Positions 8,385 through 16,615 of a DNA stretch of 64,000 nucleotides are shown here, one piece after another (position 1 is the stretch's first letter; the number at the start of each line of letters is the position of its first letter). The notes beneath the pieces are model-generated. The model saw only the letters and a list, made by a program, of their open reading frames with translations. It was not told the DNA's origin and did no database searches. The DNA lies in NCBI RefSeq assembly GCF_900105755.1, contig NZ_FNTQ01000001.1:9176001-9240000 (forward strand), read 5' to 3'. The position numbers and the translations under genes were made by a program. Origin of the DNA: Streptomyces sp. Ag109_O5-10 (lineage in GTDB: Bacteria > Actinomycetota > Actinomycetes > Streptomycetales > Streptomycetaceae).

Positions 8385-8818
8385 CGTGGGGTCAGGGTCC
8401 CTTCCGCGCGGACGCCGATGGTCAGCAGCAGGTTGGCGTAGGTTCGGGTGTCGCCGGTGACGACGGCGAGGGCCAGGTCGGGGGAGCGGGCGGCGTCGTA
8501 GAACGCGAAGCGGTCGAGTGTGCCGACGGGCACCGGCGCCAGTCGGGAGCGGTACTCGGCGACGGCCGCCGGCTCCGGCTCGCCCTCGGGTGGCACCATC
8601 ACCTGCACCGACTCCACGGGCAGGGCGCGCAGCAGCACGTCCAGGACGGTGGTGACGTCGAGGGTGCCGGGTGCCAGGTTGAGGTGGACTGTTCTGGCTC
8701 GTTCGCCGACGGCGGTGCTGGCGGGGTAGTGGCCGTCGGCGAGCAGGACACGGGCACCGTGCCCGGCTCCGGCCAGTGCTTCGAGGATGCCGGGGTGCAG
8801 CAGTTCGGTCAGCAGCAC
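8381..8818 (-). CDS. fucU: L-fucose mutarotase (RbsD/FucU family)
   Basis: A 145-aa RbsD/FucU-fold protein that should interconvert alpha and beta anomers of L-fucose so the 1-dehydrogenase receives the right one. HPGILEALAGAGHG near the start, LLADGHYP with the conserved His, and the C-terminal YANLLLTIGV helix are visible. The length matches the family (about 140-150 aa). GTG at 8818 is preceded by AAGGAGAGG and lies 12 bases after the lactonase stop. FucU versus RbsD is decided by context: all neighbours are fucose-type enzymes. Confidence 0.9.
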   Translation of the reverse strand: MLLTELLHPGILEALAGAGHGARVLLADGHYPASTAVGERARTVHLNLAPGTLDVTTVLDVLLRALPVESVQVMVPPEGEPEPAAVAEYRSRLAPVPVGTLDRFAFYDAARSPDLALAVVTGDTRTYANLLLTIGVRAEGTLTPR

Positions 8819-8830
8819 GCAGTCCTCTCC

Positions 8831-9718
8831 TTACTTCTGGTTCTCGTGGTCGGACAGGCGGTAGAAGACGGACGCCGTCTCGCAGAGCACCGCGTGCCGC
8901 TCGTGCGGCGAGCAGTCGTCCAGCAGGCGCTCGACGGTGGCCGCCCAGCGGGACCACCCTCCGGCGAGCACGCAGACGGGCCAGTCGGAGCCGAACATCA
9001 GCCGCTCGGGACCGAAGGCGGTCAGCAGGACGTCCCAGACGGGGCGGATGTCGTCGATCGTCCAGGTGCGGTGGTCCGCCTCGGTGATCAGTCCGGAGAC
9101 CTTGCACCGCACCTGCGGGTGGCCCGCCAGCACCCGCACCTCGCGCACCCAGTCGGAGAACCCGTGCTGTCCGATGGGCGGTTTCCCCGCGTGGTCCAGC
9201 ACGAGCGGAAGGTCCGGGAAGCACTGGGCGAGACGGATCGCCTGGTCGAACTGGTGGCTGCGGATGAGCACGTCGTAGCCGAGGCCCCGGTGCTGTACGG
9301 CACGCAGGCCCCGCTCGACGGACGGCTGTTGCAGCCACCTCGGGTCCGACTCGCCCTGCACCAGGTGGCGCAGGGCCCGCAGATACCCGCCGCCTGGCTT
9401 GGAGCGCAGTTCGTCGAGTACGTCGCCGACCGCGGGTGAGGTCAGGTCCGCCCAGCCGACCACCGCGCCGACCAGCGCATCCTGGGCGGCGAGGTCGAGC
9501 AGCTCCGCCGTCTCCGCCACGGAGGTGACGCACTGCACGACCACCGTGCTCGTCAGCCGGCGTCCCGCCAGGGGCCGGTCGGCGGCCCGTCGCAGGTCCT
9601 CGATGCCGTGGCTGCGGCGGATCGGCTCGTGGCCCGGTTCGTCGAGCCAGGCCTGGGGCCGGCGGTCCAGGTCCCACACGTGGTGGTGGGCGTCGACCAG
9701 GGGCAGCGGTTCAGACAC
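8831..9718 (-). CDS. L-fucono-1,5-lactonase (amidohydrolase superfamily)
   Basis: A 295-aa TIM-barrel metallohydrolase of the COG3618 fuconolactonase type. The HxH metal motif is at His11/His13 (VDAHHHVWDL), with VLDHAGKPPI and the terminal Asp in FGSDWPVC. It hydrolyses the lactone made by fucose dehydrogenase to L-fuconate, the substrate of the next enzyme. The GTG start at 9718 overlaps the dehydratase stop by 8 bases, so the two are translationally coupled. The length is normal. Confidence 0.9.
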   Translation of the reverse strand: MSEPLPLVDAHHHVWDLDRRPQAWLDEPGHEPIRRSHGIEDLRRAADRPLAGRRLTSTVVVQCVTSVAETAELLDLAAQDALVGAVVGWADLTSPAVGDVLDELRSKPGGGYLRALRHLVQGESDPRWLQQPSVERGLRAVQHRGLGYDVLIRSHQFDQAIRLAQCFPDLPLVLDHAGKPPIGQHGFSDWVREVRVLAGHPQVRCKVSGLITEADHRTWTIDDIRPVWDVLLTAFGPERLMFGSDWPVCVLAGGWSRWAATVERLLDDCSPHERHAVLCETASVFYRLSDHENQK

Positions 9719-11036
9719 GGGCGGACCAGACCGGGCCGTCGGGGTAGCTGTACTCCTTGAGGGAGGCGGGGTGCATCTGCGCGCTCAGTCCGGGCAGCGT
9801 CGGCGCGAGGTAGTGGCCGCCGACGATGCGGACCGGGTCGACGAAGTGCTCGTGCAGGTGGTCGACGTACTCGATGACCCGGTCCTCGGTGGTGCCGGAG
9901 ACGGCGACGTAGTCGAACATCGACAGGTGCTGCACCATCTCGCACAGGCCGACACCGCCGGCGTGCGGGCAGACGGGCACGCCGAACTTCGCGGCCAGCA
10001 GCAGGATGGCGATGTTCTCGTTGACGCCGCCGACGCGGGCGGAGTCGATCTGGACGATGTCGACCGCGCCGGCCTGCAGCAACTGCTTGAACACCACACG
10101 GTTGGCGATGTGTTCGCCGGTGGCGACCTTGATGGGGCTCAGCGCCCTGCGGACGGCGGCGTGGCCGAGGATGTCGTCGGGGGAGGTGGGCTCCTCGATC
10201 CAGTACGGGTCGTAGGGTGCCAGAGCCCGCATCCAGTCGATGGCGGGCTGGACGTCCCATCTCTGGTTGGCGTCGACGGCGACGCGGATGTCCGGGCCGA
10301 CGGTCTCGCGGGCGGTGCGCAGGCGCCGTATGTCGTCCTGCAGGTCGGCGCCCACCTTCAGCTTGATCTGTGTGAAGCCGTCCGCGACGGCCTCGCGGGC
10401 CAGGCGCGCCAGCTTCTCGTCGGAGTAGCCGAGCCAGCCGGGGGTGGTGGTGTAGGCGGGGTAGCCCTGGTCGAGGAGATGGGCGATGCGCCGCTCACGG
10501 CCGGGCTCGGCCCGGCGCAGGATGTCGAGCGCCTCCTCGGGCGTGAGGGCGTCGGACAGCCAGCGGAAGTCGACCTGGGCGACCAGTTCCTCCGGCGGCA
10601 TCTCGCCCAGCAGACGCCACACGGGCTTGCCCGCGCGCTTGGCGGCCAGGTCCCAGGCGGCGTTGACGACCGCGCCGGTCGCCATGTGGATGGCGCCCTT
10701 CTCCGGCCCCAGCCAGCGCAGTTGGGGGTCGTGGACCAGGGTGCGGGCGAAGGCGCCGAGGTCGGAGCAGACCTGTTCCACGGACAGGCCGACCACGTGC
10801 GGGGCGAGGGTGGCGATGGCGGCGGCCTGGGCGTCGTTGCCGCGCCCGGTGGTGAAGGCCAGGGCGTGGCCCTCCAGCCCGTCGCCCGCGTCGGTGCGCA
10901 GGACCACGTAGGCGGCGGAGTAGTCGGGCTCGGGGTTCATGGCGTCCGAGCCGTCGAGGTGTTCGGAGGTCGGGAACCGCACGTCCAGGACGTCCAGGGC
11001 GATGATGCGGGCTGACGGGGGCACGGGGGAGGGCAT
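9711..11036 (-). CDS. L-fuconate dehydratase (enolase superfamily)
   Basis: A 441-aa enolase-superfamily dehydratase converting L-fuconate to 2-keto-3-deoxy-L-fuconate. All expected catalytic residues can be placed: Lys225/Lys227 (QIKLKVG), metal ligands Asp255 (VDANQRW), Glu281 (WIEEPT) and Glu308 (TGEH), and His358 (PHAGGVGL). They sit at a constant +7 offset from the published Xanthomonas FucD numbering as I recall it. AGGAG lies 8 bases before ATG 11036. This is the most specific enzyme in the operon and anchors the whole cluster as a fucose pathway. A 91-bp gap separates it from the permease. Confidence 0.94.
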   Translation of the reverse strand: MPSPVPPSARIIALDVLDVRFPTSEHLDGSDAMNPEPDYSAAYVVLRTDAGDGLEGHALAFTTGRGNDAQAAAIATLAPHVVGLSVEQVCSDLGAFARTLVHDPQLRWLGPEKGAIHMATGAVVNAAWDLAAKRAGKPVWRLLGEMPPEELVAQVDFRWLSDALTPEEALDILRRAEPGRERRIAHLLDQGYPAYTTTPGWLGYSDEKLARLAREAVADGFTQIKLKVGADLQDDIRRLRTARETVGPDIRVAVDANQRWDVQPAIDWMRALAPYDPYWIEEPTSPDDILGHAAVRRALSPIKVATGEHIANRVVFKQLLQAGAVDIVQIDSARVGGVNENIAILLLAAKFGVPVCPHAGGVGLCEMVQHLSMFDYVAVSGTTEDRVIEYVDHLHEHFVDPVRIVGGHYLAPTLPGLSAQMHPASLKEYSYPDGPVWSARV

Positions 11037-11127
11037 GGCGGCAACTCCTGTGAGGGGCAGGGGAGGCGGTTCCCCTGCGACGAGACGTGAACGCGGTGGA
11101 GGCGGGGCGGCCGGTGGGCCGCCCGGG

Positions 11128-12168
11128 TCACTCCTGGACCTTGCCGCCGGTGATACGGGAGATGGCGAGGGCGACCAGGATGATCAGGCCGTTGAGGGCG
11201 CCGATCCACTGGGCGGGGACACCGGCCAGCGTCAGCACGTTCTGGATCATGAAGAGCAGCAGGATGCCGCAGAACGCGCCGAACATGGTGCCCCTGCCGC
11301 CGTTGAGGCTGATGCCCCCGATGACGGCGGCGGCGAAGACGGTGAAGATGTAGCCGTTGCCCTGCGCGGAGGCGACCGAGGCCAGGCGTCCGGAGAGCAT
11401 CAGCCCGGCGAGCGCGGCGAGCACGCTGCCGGTGACGATGACGATCCACAGCACCCGGTCGGTGCGGATGCCGGCCGCCTTCGCCGCGTCGACGTTGCCG
11501 CCGATGGCGTACAGGGAGCGGCCGAAGCTGGTCCAGCCGAGCACCACGATCGCGATGGCGAACAGGGCCAGGCAGATCCAGATCGAGGCGGGCATGCCGA
11601 ACCATTCGGCGGTGCCGGTGTAGAGCATCGACTGCGGCAGCTGGAAGAAGGTCTGGCCGCCGGAGATGCCGGTGAGGATGCCGCGCAGCACGATCAGCAT
11701 GCCGAGCGTGACGATGAAGCCGTTCAGGCCGAACCGGATGATGAGCAGAGAGTTGATCACACCCACGAGCGCGCCCACGGCGAGGGTGATGGGGACCGCC
11801 CAGGCGCCCGGGAGCAGACCGAGTCCGTGTCCCGCCCCGGCCGGGACGACCAGCCAGGCCGCGACGCCTGGCGCCAGGCCCATCGTGGACTCCAGGGAGA
11901 GGTCCATCTTCTTGACGATCAGGATCATCGTCTGGGCGAGGACCAGCAGGGCCATCTCGGACATGGTCTGCAGGACGTTGATGAGGTTGTCGGCCTGCAG
12001 GAAGACAGGGTTGACGATCTGGCCCACGATCGCGATGACGACGATCGCCGGAACGAGCGCCAGATCGCGCAGCCGGGCCAGGGGGATCCGGCCGCCGAGC
12101 AGAGCGGTGCGCTTCTGTCCGGGGTCGACGGCCTTGGCGGCGGCGTCAGCGAGGACGGTTTCAGGCAT
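11128..12168 (-). CDS. Sugar ABC transporter permease (RbsC-like)
   Basis: A 346-aa polytopic membrane protein of the ribose/simple-sugar (CUT2) permease family with about 9-10 predicted hydrophobic segments. The family signature region is visible: MDLSLESTMGLAPGVAAW early, GLNGFIVTLGMLIVLRGI mid-protein, and the AAVIGGISLNGGRGT motif near the end. The start overlaps the ATPase stop by 8 bases. Together with the ATPase and lipoprotein it forms a complete importer. L-fucose as cargo is inferred from the operon. Confidence 0.9.
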   Translation of the reverse strand: MPETVLADAAAKAVDPGQKRTALLGGRIPLARLRDLALVPAIVVIAIVGQIVNPVFLQADNLINVLQTMSEMALLVLAQTMILIVKKMDLSLESTMGLAPGVAAWLVVPAGAGHGLGLLPGAWAVPITLAVGALVGVINSLLIIRFGLNGFIVTLGMLIVLRGILTGISGGQTFFQLPQSMLYTGTAEWFGMPASIWICLALFAIAIVVLGWTSFGRSLYAIGGNVDAAKAAGIRTDRVLWIVIVTGSVLAALAGLMLSGRLASVASAQGNGYIFTVFAAAVIGGISLNGGRGTMFGAFCGILLLFMIQNVLTLAGVPAQWIGALNGLIILVALAISRITGGKVQE

Positions 12169-13726
12169 CGAGGTCCACTCCTTCCATCGCGGCCACGAGG
12201 TCGTGGTCGTGCCAGCCGCGGGCTATCTCGGTCGTGACCCGGCCCTGGAACATCACCAGGATCCGGTCGCACATGCGCAGGTCGTCCAGCTCGTCGGAGG
12301 CGATGAGCACGCCGGTGCCGGACTCCGCGGTCTCCTCGACCTTGCCGAGGAGGAACTCCTTGGAGCGCACGTCCACGCCGGCGGTCGGGTTGATCAGGAC
12401 CAGCAGCCGGGGGTCGTCGGCCAGGGCGCGCGCCATGACGACCTTCTGCTGGTTGCCGCCGGACAGGGCGGAGACGGGCAGCTCCGGTCCGGGGGTCTTG
12501 ATGGCCAGGTTCTCGATCATGCCCTCGGCGAGCCGGTCCCGGCGGCCGCGGCTGAGGAAGCCGTTCTTGCCGAGCCGCCTGGGCACGGACAGGGTCGCGT
12601 TGTCGGCGATCGACATGTCCGGCACGAAACCCTGGTGGTGCCGGTCCTGCGGGACGAACCCGGCGCCGGCCGCGAGCGCGGCGGGCACGCTGCCCGGCCG
12701 GGGCCGGCGCCCGGCGATCTCCAGCTCCCCGGTCGCCGCGGCCCGCAGTCCTACGACGGTCTCGGCGACCTCCGTACGTCCGCTGGCGGCGGCGCCCGCC
12801 AGGCCGACGATCTCTCCGGCGCCCACCTGGAAAGTGACGTCGGTGTAGATGCCGTCGCTGCCCAGGCTCTGCACGGTCAGCGCGGGCACGGTGCTCTCGT
12901 CCAGGCTGCCGGTGCGCTCCTGGCGCCGGTCTGCCGCGGCCTCACCGGTCATGGCGGCGACCAGCTCGGCGCGGGGCAGTTCCGCGACCGGCGCGGTCAC
13001 GATGTGCGCCGCGTCGCGGAACACCGTCACCATGTCGCAGATCTCGTAGACCTCCTGCAGGTGATGACTGATGAACAGGAAGGTCACGCCCTGGCGTTGC
13101 AGGTCGCGGATGCGGTCGAAGAGCCGGGTGATCGCCGCCGCGTCGAGCTGTGCGGTGGGTTCGTCGAGGATGATGAACCGGGCCCCGAAGGACAGTGCCC
13201 GGGCGATCTCGACGAACTGCCGCTGCTCGACGCTGAGGTCGCCGGCCGGGGACTGCGGGTCGACCTCCACCGACCAGGCCGACAGCAGCTCCTGAGCCCG
13301 GCGGCGTACGCCGGTCCAGCTGATGAGCCGGTGGGGGCCGTGGTGGTGCCGGTTCAGGAAGAGGTTCTCGGCGACGGTCAGCGTGGGGATGATCGTCGAC
13401 TTCTGGTAGACGCAGGCGACGCGCCGGCGCCAGGCGTCGCGGTCACTGAGCCGCGGTGCGGGGTCGCCGCCGAAGGTGACCGTCCCCTCGTCGGGGGCGT
13501 GCAGGCCCGTCAGGACGGACACGAGGGTCGACTTGCCGGCTCCGTTGCGGCCGACGAGTGCGTGGGTCTCGCCGGGCCGGATGGTGATCCGGGCGCCGTT
13601 CAGGGCCACCGTCGGGCCGAATCGTTTGACTATGCCCGTCGCCTCGACGACGGGCGGGGCCGCGGGGGCCCGCCCGTCGTCCGCCGGGGCGGGCGCGGGG
13701 GTGACAGTACGCTCCCCGTCGCTCAT
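12161..13726 (-). CDS. Sugar ABC transporter ATPase, two nucleotide-binding domains (RbsA/MglA-like)
   Basis: A 521-aa tandem ATPase. The first domain has Walker A GRNGAGKST (59-67), a degenerate signature LSVEQRQ and Walker B FIILDEPTA. The second has the usual weak Walker A (GAAASGRTE), an intact signature LSGGNQQKV, but Walker B reads LLVLINPTAGVDV. The Asp-Glu pair is replaced by Ile-Asn, so the second site lacks its catalytic Glu. I placed the start at ATG 13726 (AAGGCGG upstream) rather than an earlier in-frame start at 13795, because the family alignment begins at MSDGERT. It lies 47 bases after the binding-protein gene. Confidence 0.9.
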   Translation of the reverse strand: MSDGERTVTPAPAPADDGRAPAAPPVVEATGIVKRFGPTVALNGARITIRPGETHALVGRNGAGKSTLVSVLTGLHAPDEGTVTFGGDPAPRLSDRDAWRRRVACVYQKSTIIPTLTVAENLFLNRHHHGPHRLISWTGVRRRAQELLSAWSVEVDPQSPAGDLSVEQRQFVEIARALSFGARFIILDEPTAQLDAAAITRLFDRIRDLQRQGVTFLFISHHLQEVYEICDMVTVFRDAAHIVTAPVAELPRAELVAAMTGEAAADRRQERTGSLDESTVPALTVQSLGSDGIYTDVTFQVGAGEIVGLAGAAASGRTEVAETVVGLRAAATGELEIAGRRPRPGSVPAALAAGAGFVPQDRHHQGFVPDMSIADNATLSVPRRLGKNGFLSRGRRDRLAEGMIENLAIKTPGPELPVSALSGGNQQKVVMARALADDPRLLVLINPTAGVDVRSKEFLLGKVEETAESGTGVLIASDELDDLRMCDRILVMFQGRVTTEIARGWHDHDLVAAMEGVDLDA

Positions 13727-13773
13727 CTCAACCGCCTTGTTCTGGATAGCCGTTGGGTCCCTGACCGGGCAGG

Positions 13774-14838
13774 TCAGCCGAGGTGGTTGCCCCACAGCGA
13801 CGTGTCGTCGCTCTTGACGCTCGGAACGCCGCCGTAGGTCCCGCCGTCGGCGGTGACCAGGGGAGCGGAGAGCTGGTCCTCCAGCAGACCGTCACGGACC
13901 TGGATGATCGTGCTGTCGTGGTCCGTCTTGCCGGGCTTGAACGTCTTCCCGTCGATCGCGGCCTTGAGGTAGTACAGGGCGTACTTGGCGTACAGGTCGG
14001 CGGGCTGGGAGACGGTGGCGTCGATCTTGCCCGCGGCGATGTCCTTGAGCTCCTCGGGGATGCCGTCGTTGGACACGATGAAGACGTGCTTCTTGTCCTT
14101 CGGATCCACCAGCAGGCCCTTCTGCTTGAGCACCTGCAGCGTGCCGGACAGGCCGAAGCTGGACTCCATGTAGACGCCCTTGATGTCCGGGTTGGCAGTC
14201 AGGTCCGTCTGCAGTTTCTGCGCGGCGACCGCGCCGTCCCAGTTCGTGGCCTCGCCGAACACCTTGATGCCGGGGTAGTTCTTCTTCATGCAGTCGTTGA
14301 ACGCCTCGGTGCGGTCACGGCCGTTGATCGAGTCGAGGCCGCCCTCCAGCATGACGACCTTGCCCTTGCCGCCGAGCTTCGTGCCGAGGAACTGGCAGGC
14401 CTTCTCGCCGTAGGCGCGGTTGTCGGCCCGCACCACCATGAACACCTTGCCGGTGTCGGGGCGGGTGTCGACGGTGACGACGGGGATCTTCTTAGCCTCC
14501 AGCTGGGCCAGGGTCGGCGCGATGGCGGCAGTGTCCTGCGGCGCCATCGCGATGCCCTTGACGCCCTGGCTGATGAACGTCTGCGCGTTGGCGGTGAGCT
14601 TTGCTACGTCGTTCTGGGAGTTCGTGGTCTTCAGGGACAGGCCGAGCTGCTTCGCGAAGTCGGGCGTGTACTTGATGTAGGAGTTCCAGAAGTCGGTGTC
14701 GGACCGCGGGTAGTCGACGCCCACGAGCGGCTTGTCACTCGACGAGGCGGAGGTGCCGGAGCCGCTGCTGCACGCGCTGAGCAGCGTCAGAGCACAGACG
14801 ACGGACGCGGTGGAGCTGAGTGCGGTTCTGAGTCTCAT
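13774..14838 (-). CDS. Sugar-binding lipoprotein of ABC importer (periplasmic-binding protein type 1)
   Basis: A 354-aa exported solute-binding protein. It has a signal peptide with lipobox LLSAC (Cys23), a Ser/Gly linker, then a type-1 sugar-binding fold (GVDYPRSDTDFWNSY, GIAMAPQDTAAI, SNDGIPEEL). It is the first gene of the operon and captures sugar for the CUT2-type permease and ATPase downstream. The promoter region is the 625-bp gap up to 15463, which carries repeated ATGGGATGT motifs. Confidence 0.92.
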   Translation of the reverse strand: MRLRTALSSTASVVCALTLLSACSSGSGTSASSSDKPLVGVDYPRSDTDFWNSYIKYTPDFAKQLGLSLKTTNSQNDVAKLTANAQTFISQGVKGIAMAPQDTAAIAPTLAQLEAKKIPVVTVDTRPDTGKVFMVVRADNRAYGEKACQFLGTKLGGKGKVVMLEGGLDSINGRDRTEAFNDCMKKNYPGIKVFGEATNWDGAVAAQKLQTDLTANPDIKGVYMESSFGLSGTLQVLKQKGLLVDPKDKKHVFIVSNDGIPEELKDIAAGKIDATVSQPADLYAKYALYYLKAAIDGKTFKPGKTDHDSTIIQVRDGLLEDQLSAPLVTADGGTYGGVPSVKSDDTSLWGNHLG

Positions 14839-14911
14839 GGGTACTTCCTCGCGCTGGTCCCGTAGGCGGAGTTGTTACGCCGATGCGACGGTTGGGTGTC
14901 GCAACTGAAGA

Positions 14912-15064
14912 GATGGGATGTTTATAGGGTGGGCGCGAGGGGGTTGTCTAGAGGTCGGAAGAAGGCGCTGGGAAATTGCGGCACAACGCGCGCTGCGGGG
15001 CCTGCGTCATGGGATGTCGATGCCGGATCCATCCCATCAATGTTGTGAACCTGTGATGGGATGT
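14912..15064. promoter_or_regulatory. Repeated ATGGGATGT boxes upstream of the fucose operon
   Basis: ATGGGATGT occurs three times in the same orientation (14913-14921, 15009-15017, 15056-15064). An inverted copy ATCCCATCA at 15031-15039 pairs with TGATGGGAT at 15054-15062 (9-bp arms, 14-bp spacer). All lie within 230 bp of the binding-protein start in an otherwise gene-free 625-bp gap (14839-15463). This is a candidate operator cluster for the operon. The boxes are not seen in front of the fucosidase, so the two units may not share all regulation. Confidence 0.45.
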
Positions 15065-15463
15065 CTCTTGCGCCCGGATCGCTCGACGGCCGCGCCGGTG
15101 CGGGCTGAGACCCCGTCGGAGGCGTCCGTGGGCCCCGGACTCGGCCGGCACCTGTGAGGGCCTTCGATCACGACGGTCAACTGCTGCCATGCGCACCGCT
15201 CCCGCTCGTGCCCGCACGGCCGGGGCCGTGAGCGGACTCGGCCAACGAGAGCGCGCGACACGGCTGATGGTTCAAGCGCCCCGCCGACCGGCCGAGTTCG
15301 TGACGAGGGCGGAAGGCTCCGGCCGATGCCAGGGGTCCCGGGCCCGCCGCCCGGCCGCCGCCGCGACCGGTCCGTACGGGCTCACCCGCGCCCGGCCGGC
15401 CCCGCACCGGACGGTAACCCACCAGGACTGACGAGCAGTCAGTTCGCCTCAGAGCGGCGCGAC

Positions 15464-16465
15464 TCAGAGCCAGCCGCGGCGTGCGGCCTGCCAGGCGAGC
15501 TGCATCCGCGTGTCGGCGCCGGCGAGCGTCATCATGTGCTGGATGTGGCGCTGCACGGTGCGCCTGCTCAGCCCCATCTGACTCGCGATGGCCTTGTCGG
15601 CGACACCCGCCACGAGCAGCGAGAGCAGTCGGCGGTCGGTCTCGGTCAGCGGGTCGGCGTCGACGACCCCGTCGCTGCCCTCCACCCCGCCGGACGCGCT
15701 GACGTTCAGTGGGACCGCGGTCTCCCAGTAGCGCTCGAAGAGCGAGATGAGCGCCTCCAGCAGGCTGCTGCCTCGCACCAGCGCGGCCGTCGCCACCTGG
15801 GGACTGCCCTGGGGCCCACCGGGGACCAGCGGGCAGATGGCGATGGCGCGGTCGGCCACGGCCAGGCGCAGCGGCAGGTGCGGGACCGACCGGGCCACCT
15901 CACCGGCGCGCACACCTTCCACGACGTTGTCGACGGCGCCCTCGTCGTCGAAGAAGGCCTGCTCGTACAGGACGCGGTAGCGCACCCCGCGGGCGAGGGC
16001 GTCGTACTCGGCGCGGTTGCTGCCCGAGGGCATCGCCACGTACTGCGCCTTGCAGAACCAGAGCATCTCGTGGCGCGCGTTGTCCTGCATCTGCCGCAGG
16101 TGCTGGCGCAGCGCCTCCGCTCCGGTGATGACCTCGATGAGCTGACCGGGGTCGTGCCGGCGGCGCGTACTGCGGTAGCTGTCGAGGAGGTCGGTGACGG
16201 CGGTACGGGCCTTGTCGAGCGCGTCGGCGTTGCGCTGCAGCCGCGGCAGCAGCGCCACGTCGGGCGGTACGGCGGCGTAGTGCAGCGGATCGCGGTCGGT
16301 GGGGCTGACGAGGCCCTTGCTGTGCAGGGCCGCGAGGACGGCCTCGACGGAGTCGCGCGGGAGCCCGGTCCCGTCGGCGACCTCCTGGGCCGACGCGGTC
16401 GCGGTCCCGACCAGGAGCCGGTAGACGGTCTCCTCGATCGCCGTGAGACCCGCCGCCTCCAGCAT
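15464..16465 (-). CDS. LuxR-type regulator with TrmB-like N-terminal domain (module 1)
   Basis: A 333-aa regulator. The N-terminal winged helix (AIEETVYRLLVGTATASAQEVADGTG) resembles TrmB-type sensors. A middle PLD-like ligand region contains HEMLWFCKAQYVAMP, and the C-terminal LuxR HTH covers about residues 270-333 (LSRRTVQRHIQHMM, ending AARRGWL). Start ATG 16465 was chosen for its GGGAGGGG ribosome site over a longer upstream frame. It lies just downstream of the subtilase, on the same strand, beyond a strong terminator, so it probably has its own promoter. Two paralogues of the same design (27420, 43879) each sit beside a large secreted peptidase. Confidence 0.88.
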   Translation of the reverse strand: MLEAAGLTAIEETVYRLLVGTATASAQEVADGTGLPRDSVEAVLAALHSKGLVSPTDRDPLHYAAVPPDVALLPRLQRNADALDKARTAVTDLLDSYRSTRRRHDPGQLIEVITGAEALRQHLRQMQDNARHEMLWFCKAQYVAMPSGSNRAEYDALARGVRYRVLYEQAFFDDEGAVDNVVEGVRAGEVARSVPHLPLRLAVADRAIAICPLVPGGPQGSPQVATAALVRGSSLLEALISLFERYWETAVPLNVSASGGVEGSDGVVDADPLTETDRRLLSLLVAGVADKAIASQMGLSRRTVQRHIQHMMTLAGADTRMQLAWQAARRGWL

Positions 16466-16552
16466 GCCGTGCCCCTCCCTCGCCGCGGCCGCCCCCGAGA
16501 AGCGGAACGGCCCGTTGAAGTTTGCACCGCGATCCACCACCGGGCAAGCAAA

Positions 16553-16588
16553 CGGCGGGTGCCCGGGCTTCCGCCCGGGCACCCGCCG
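16553..16588. terminator. Hairpin terminator after the subtilase gene
   Basis: A 16-bp perfect stem (16553-16568 with 16573-16588) with a TTCC loop starts 28 bases past the subtilase stop on the minus strand. It separates the peptidase from the regulator downstream. Confidence 0.75.
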
Positions 16589-16615
16589 CCGTTCAGCCGT
16601 TCCGCGGGGCCGCCG

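Noticed and set aside
7341..9677. Single long minus-strand frame upstream of the zinc dehydrogenase
   Set aside because: The first part is an out-of-frame shadow of the lactonase and mutarotase genes. The dehydrogenase begins at 8384 with an ATGA overlap.
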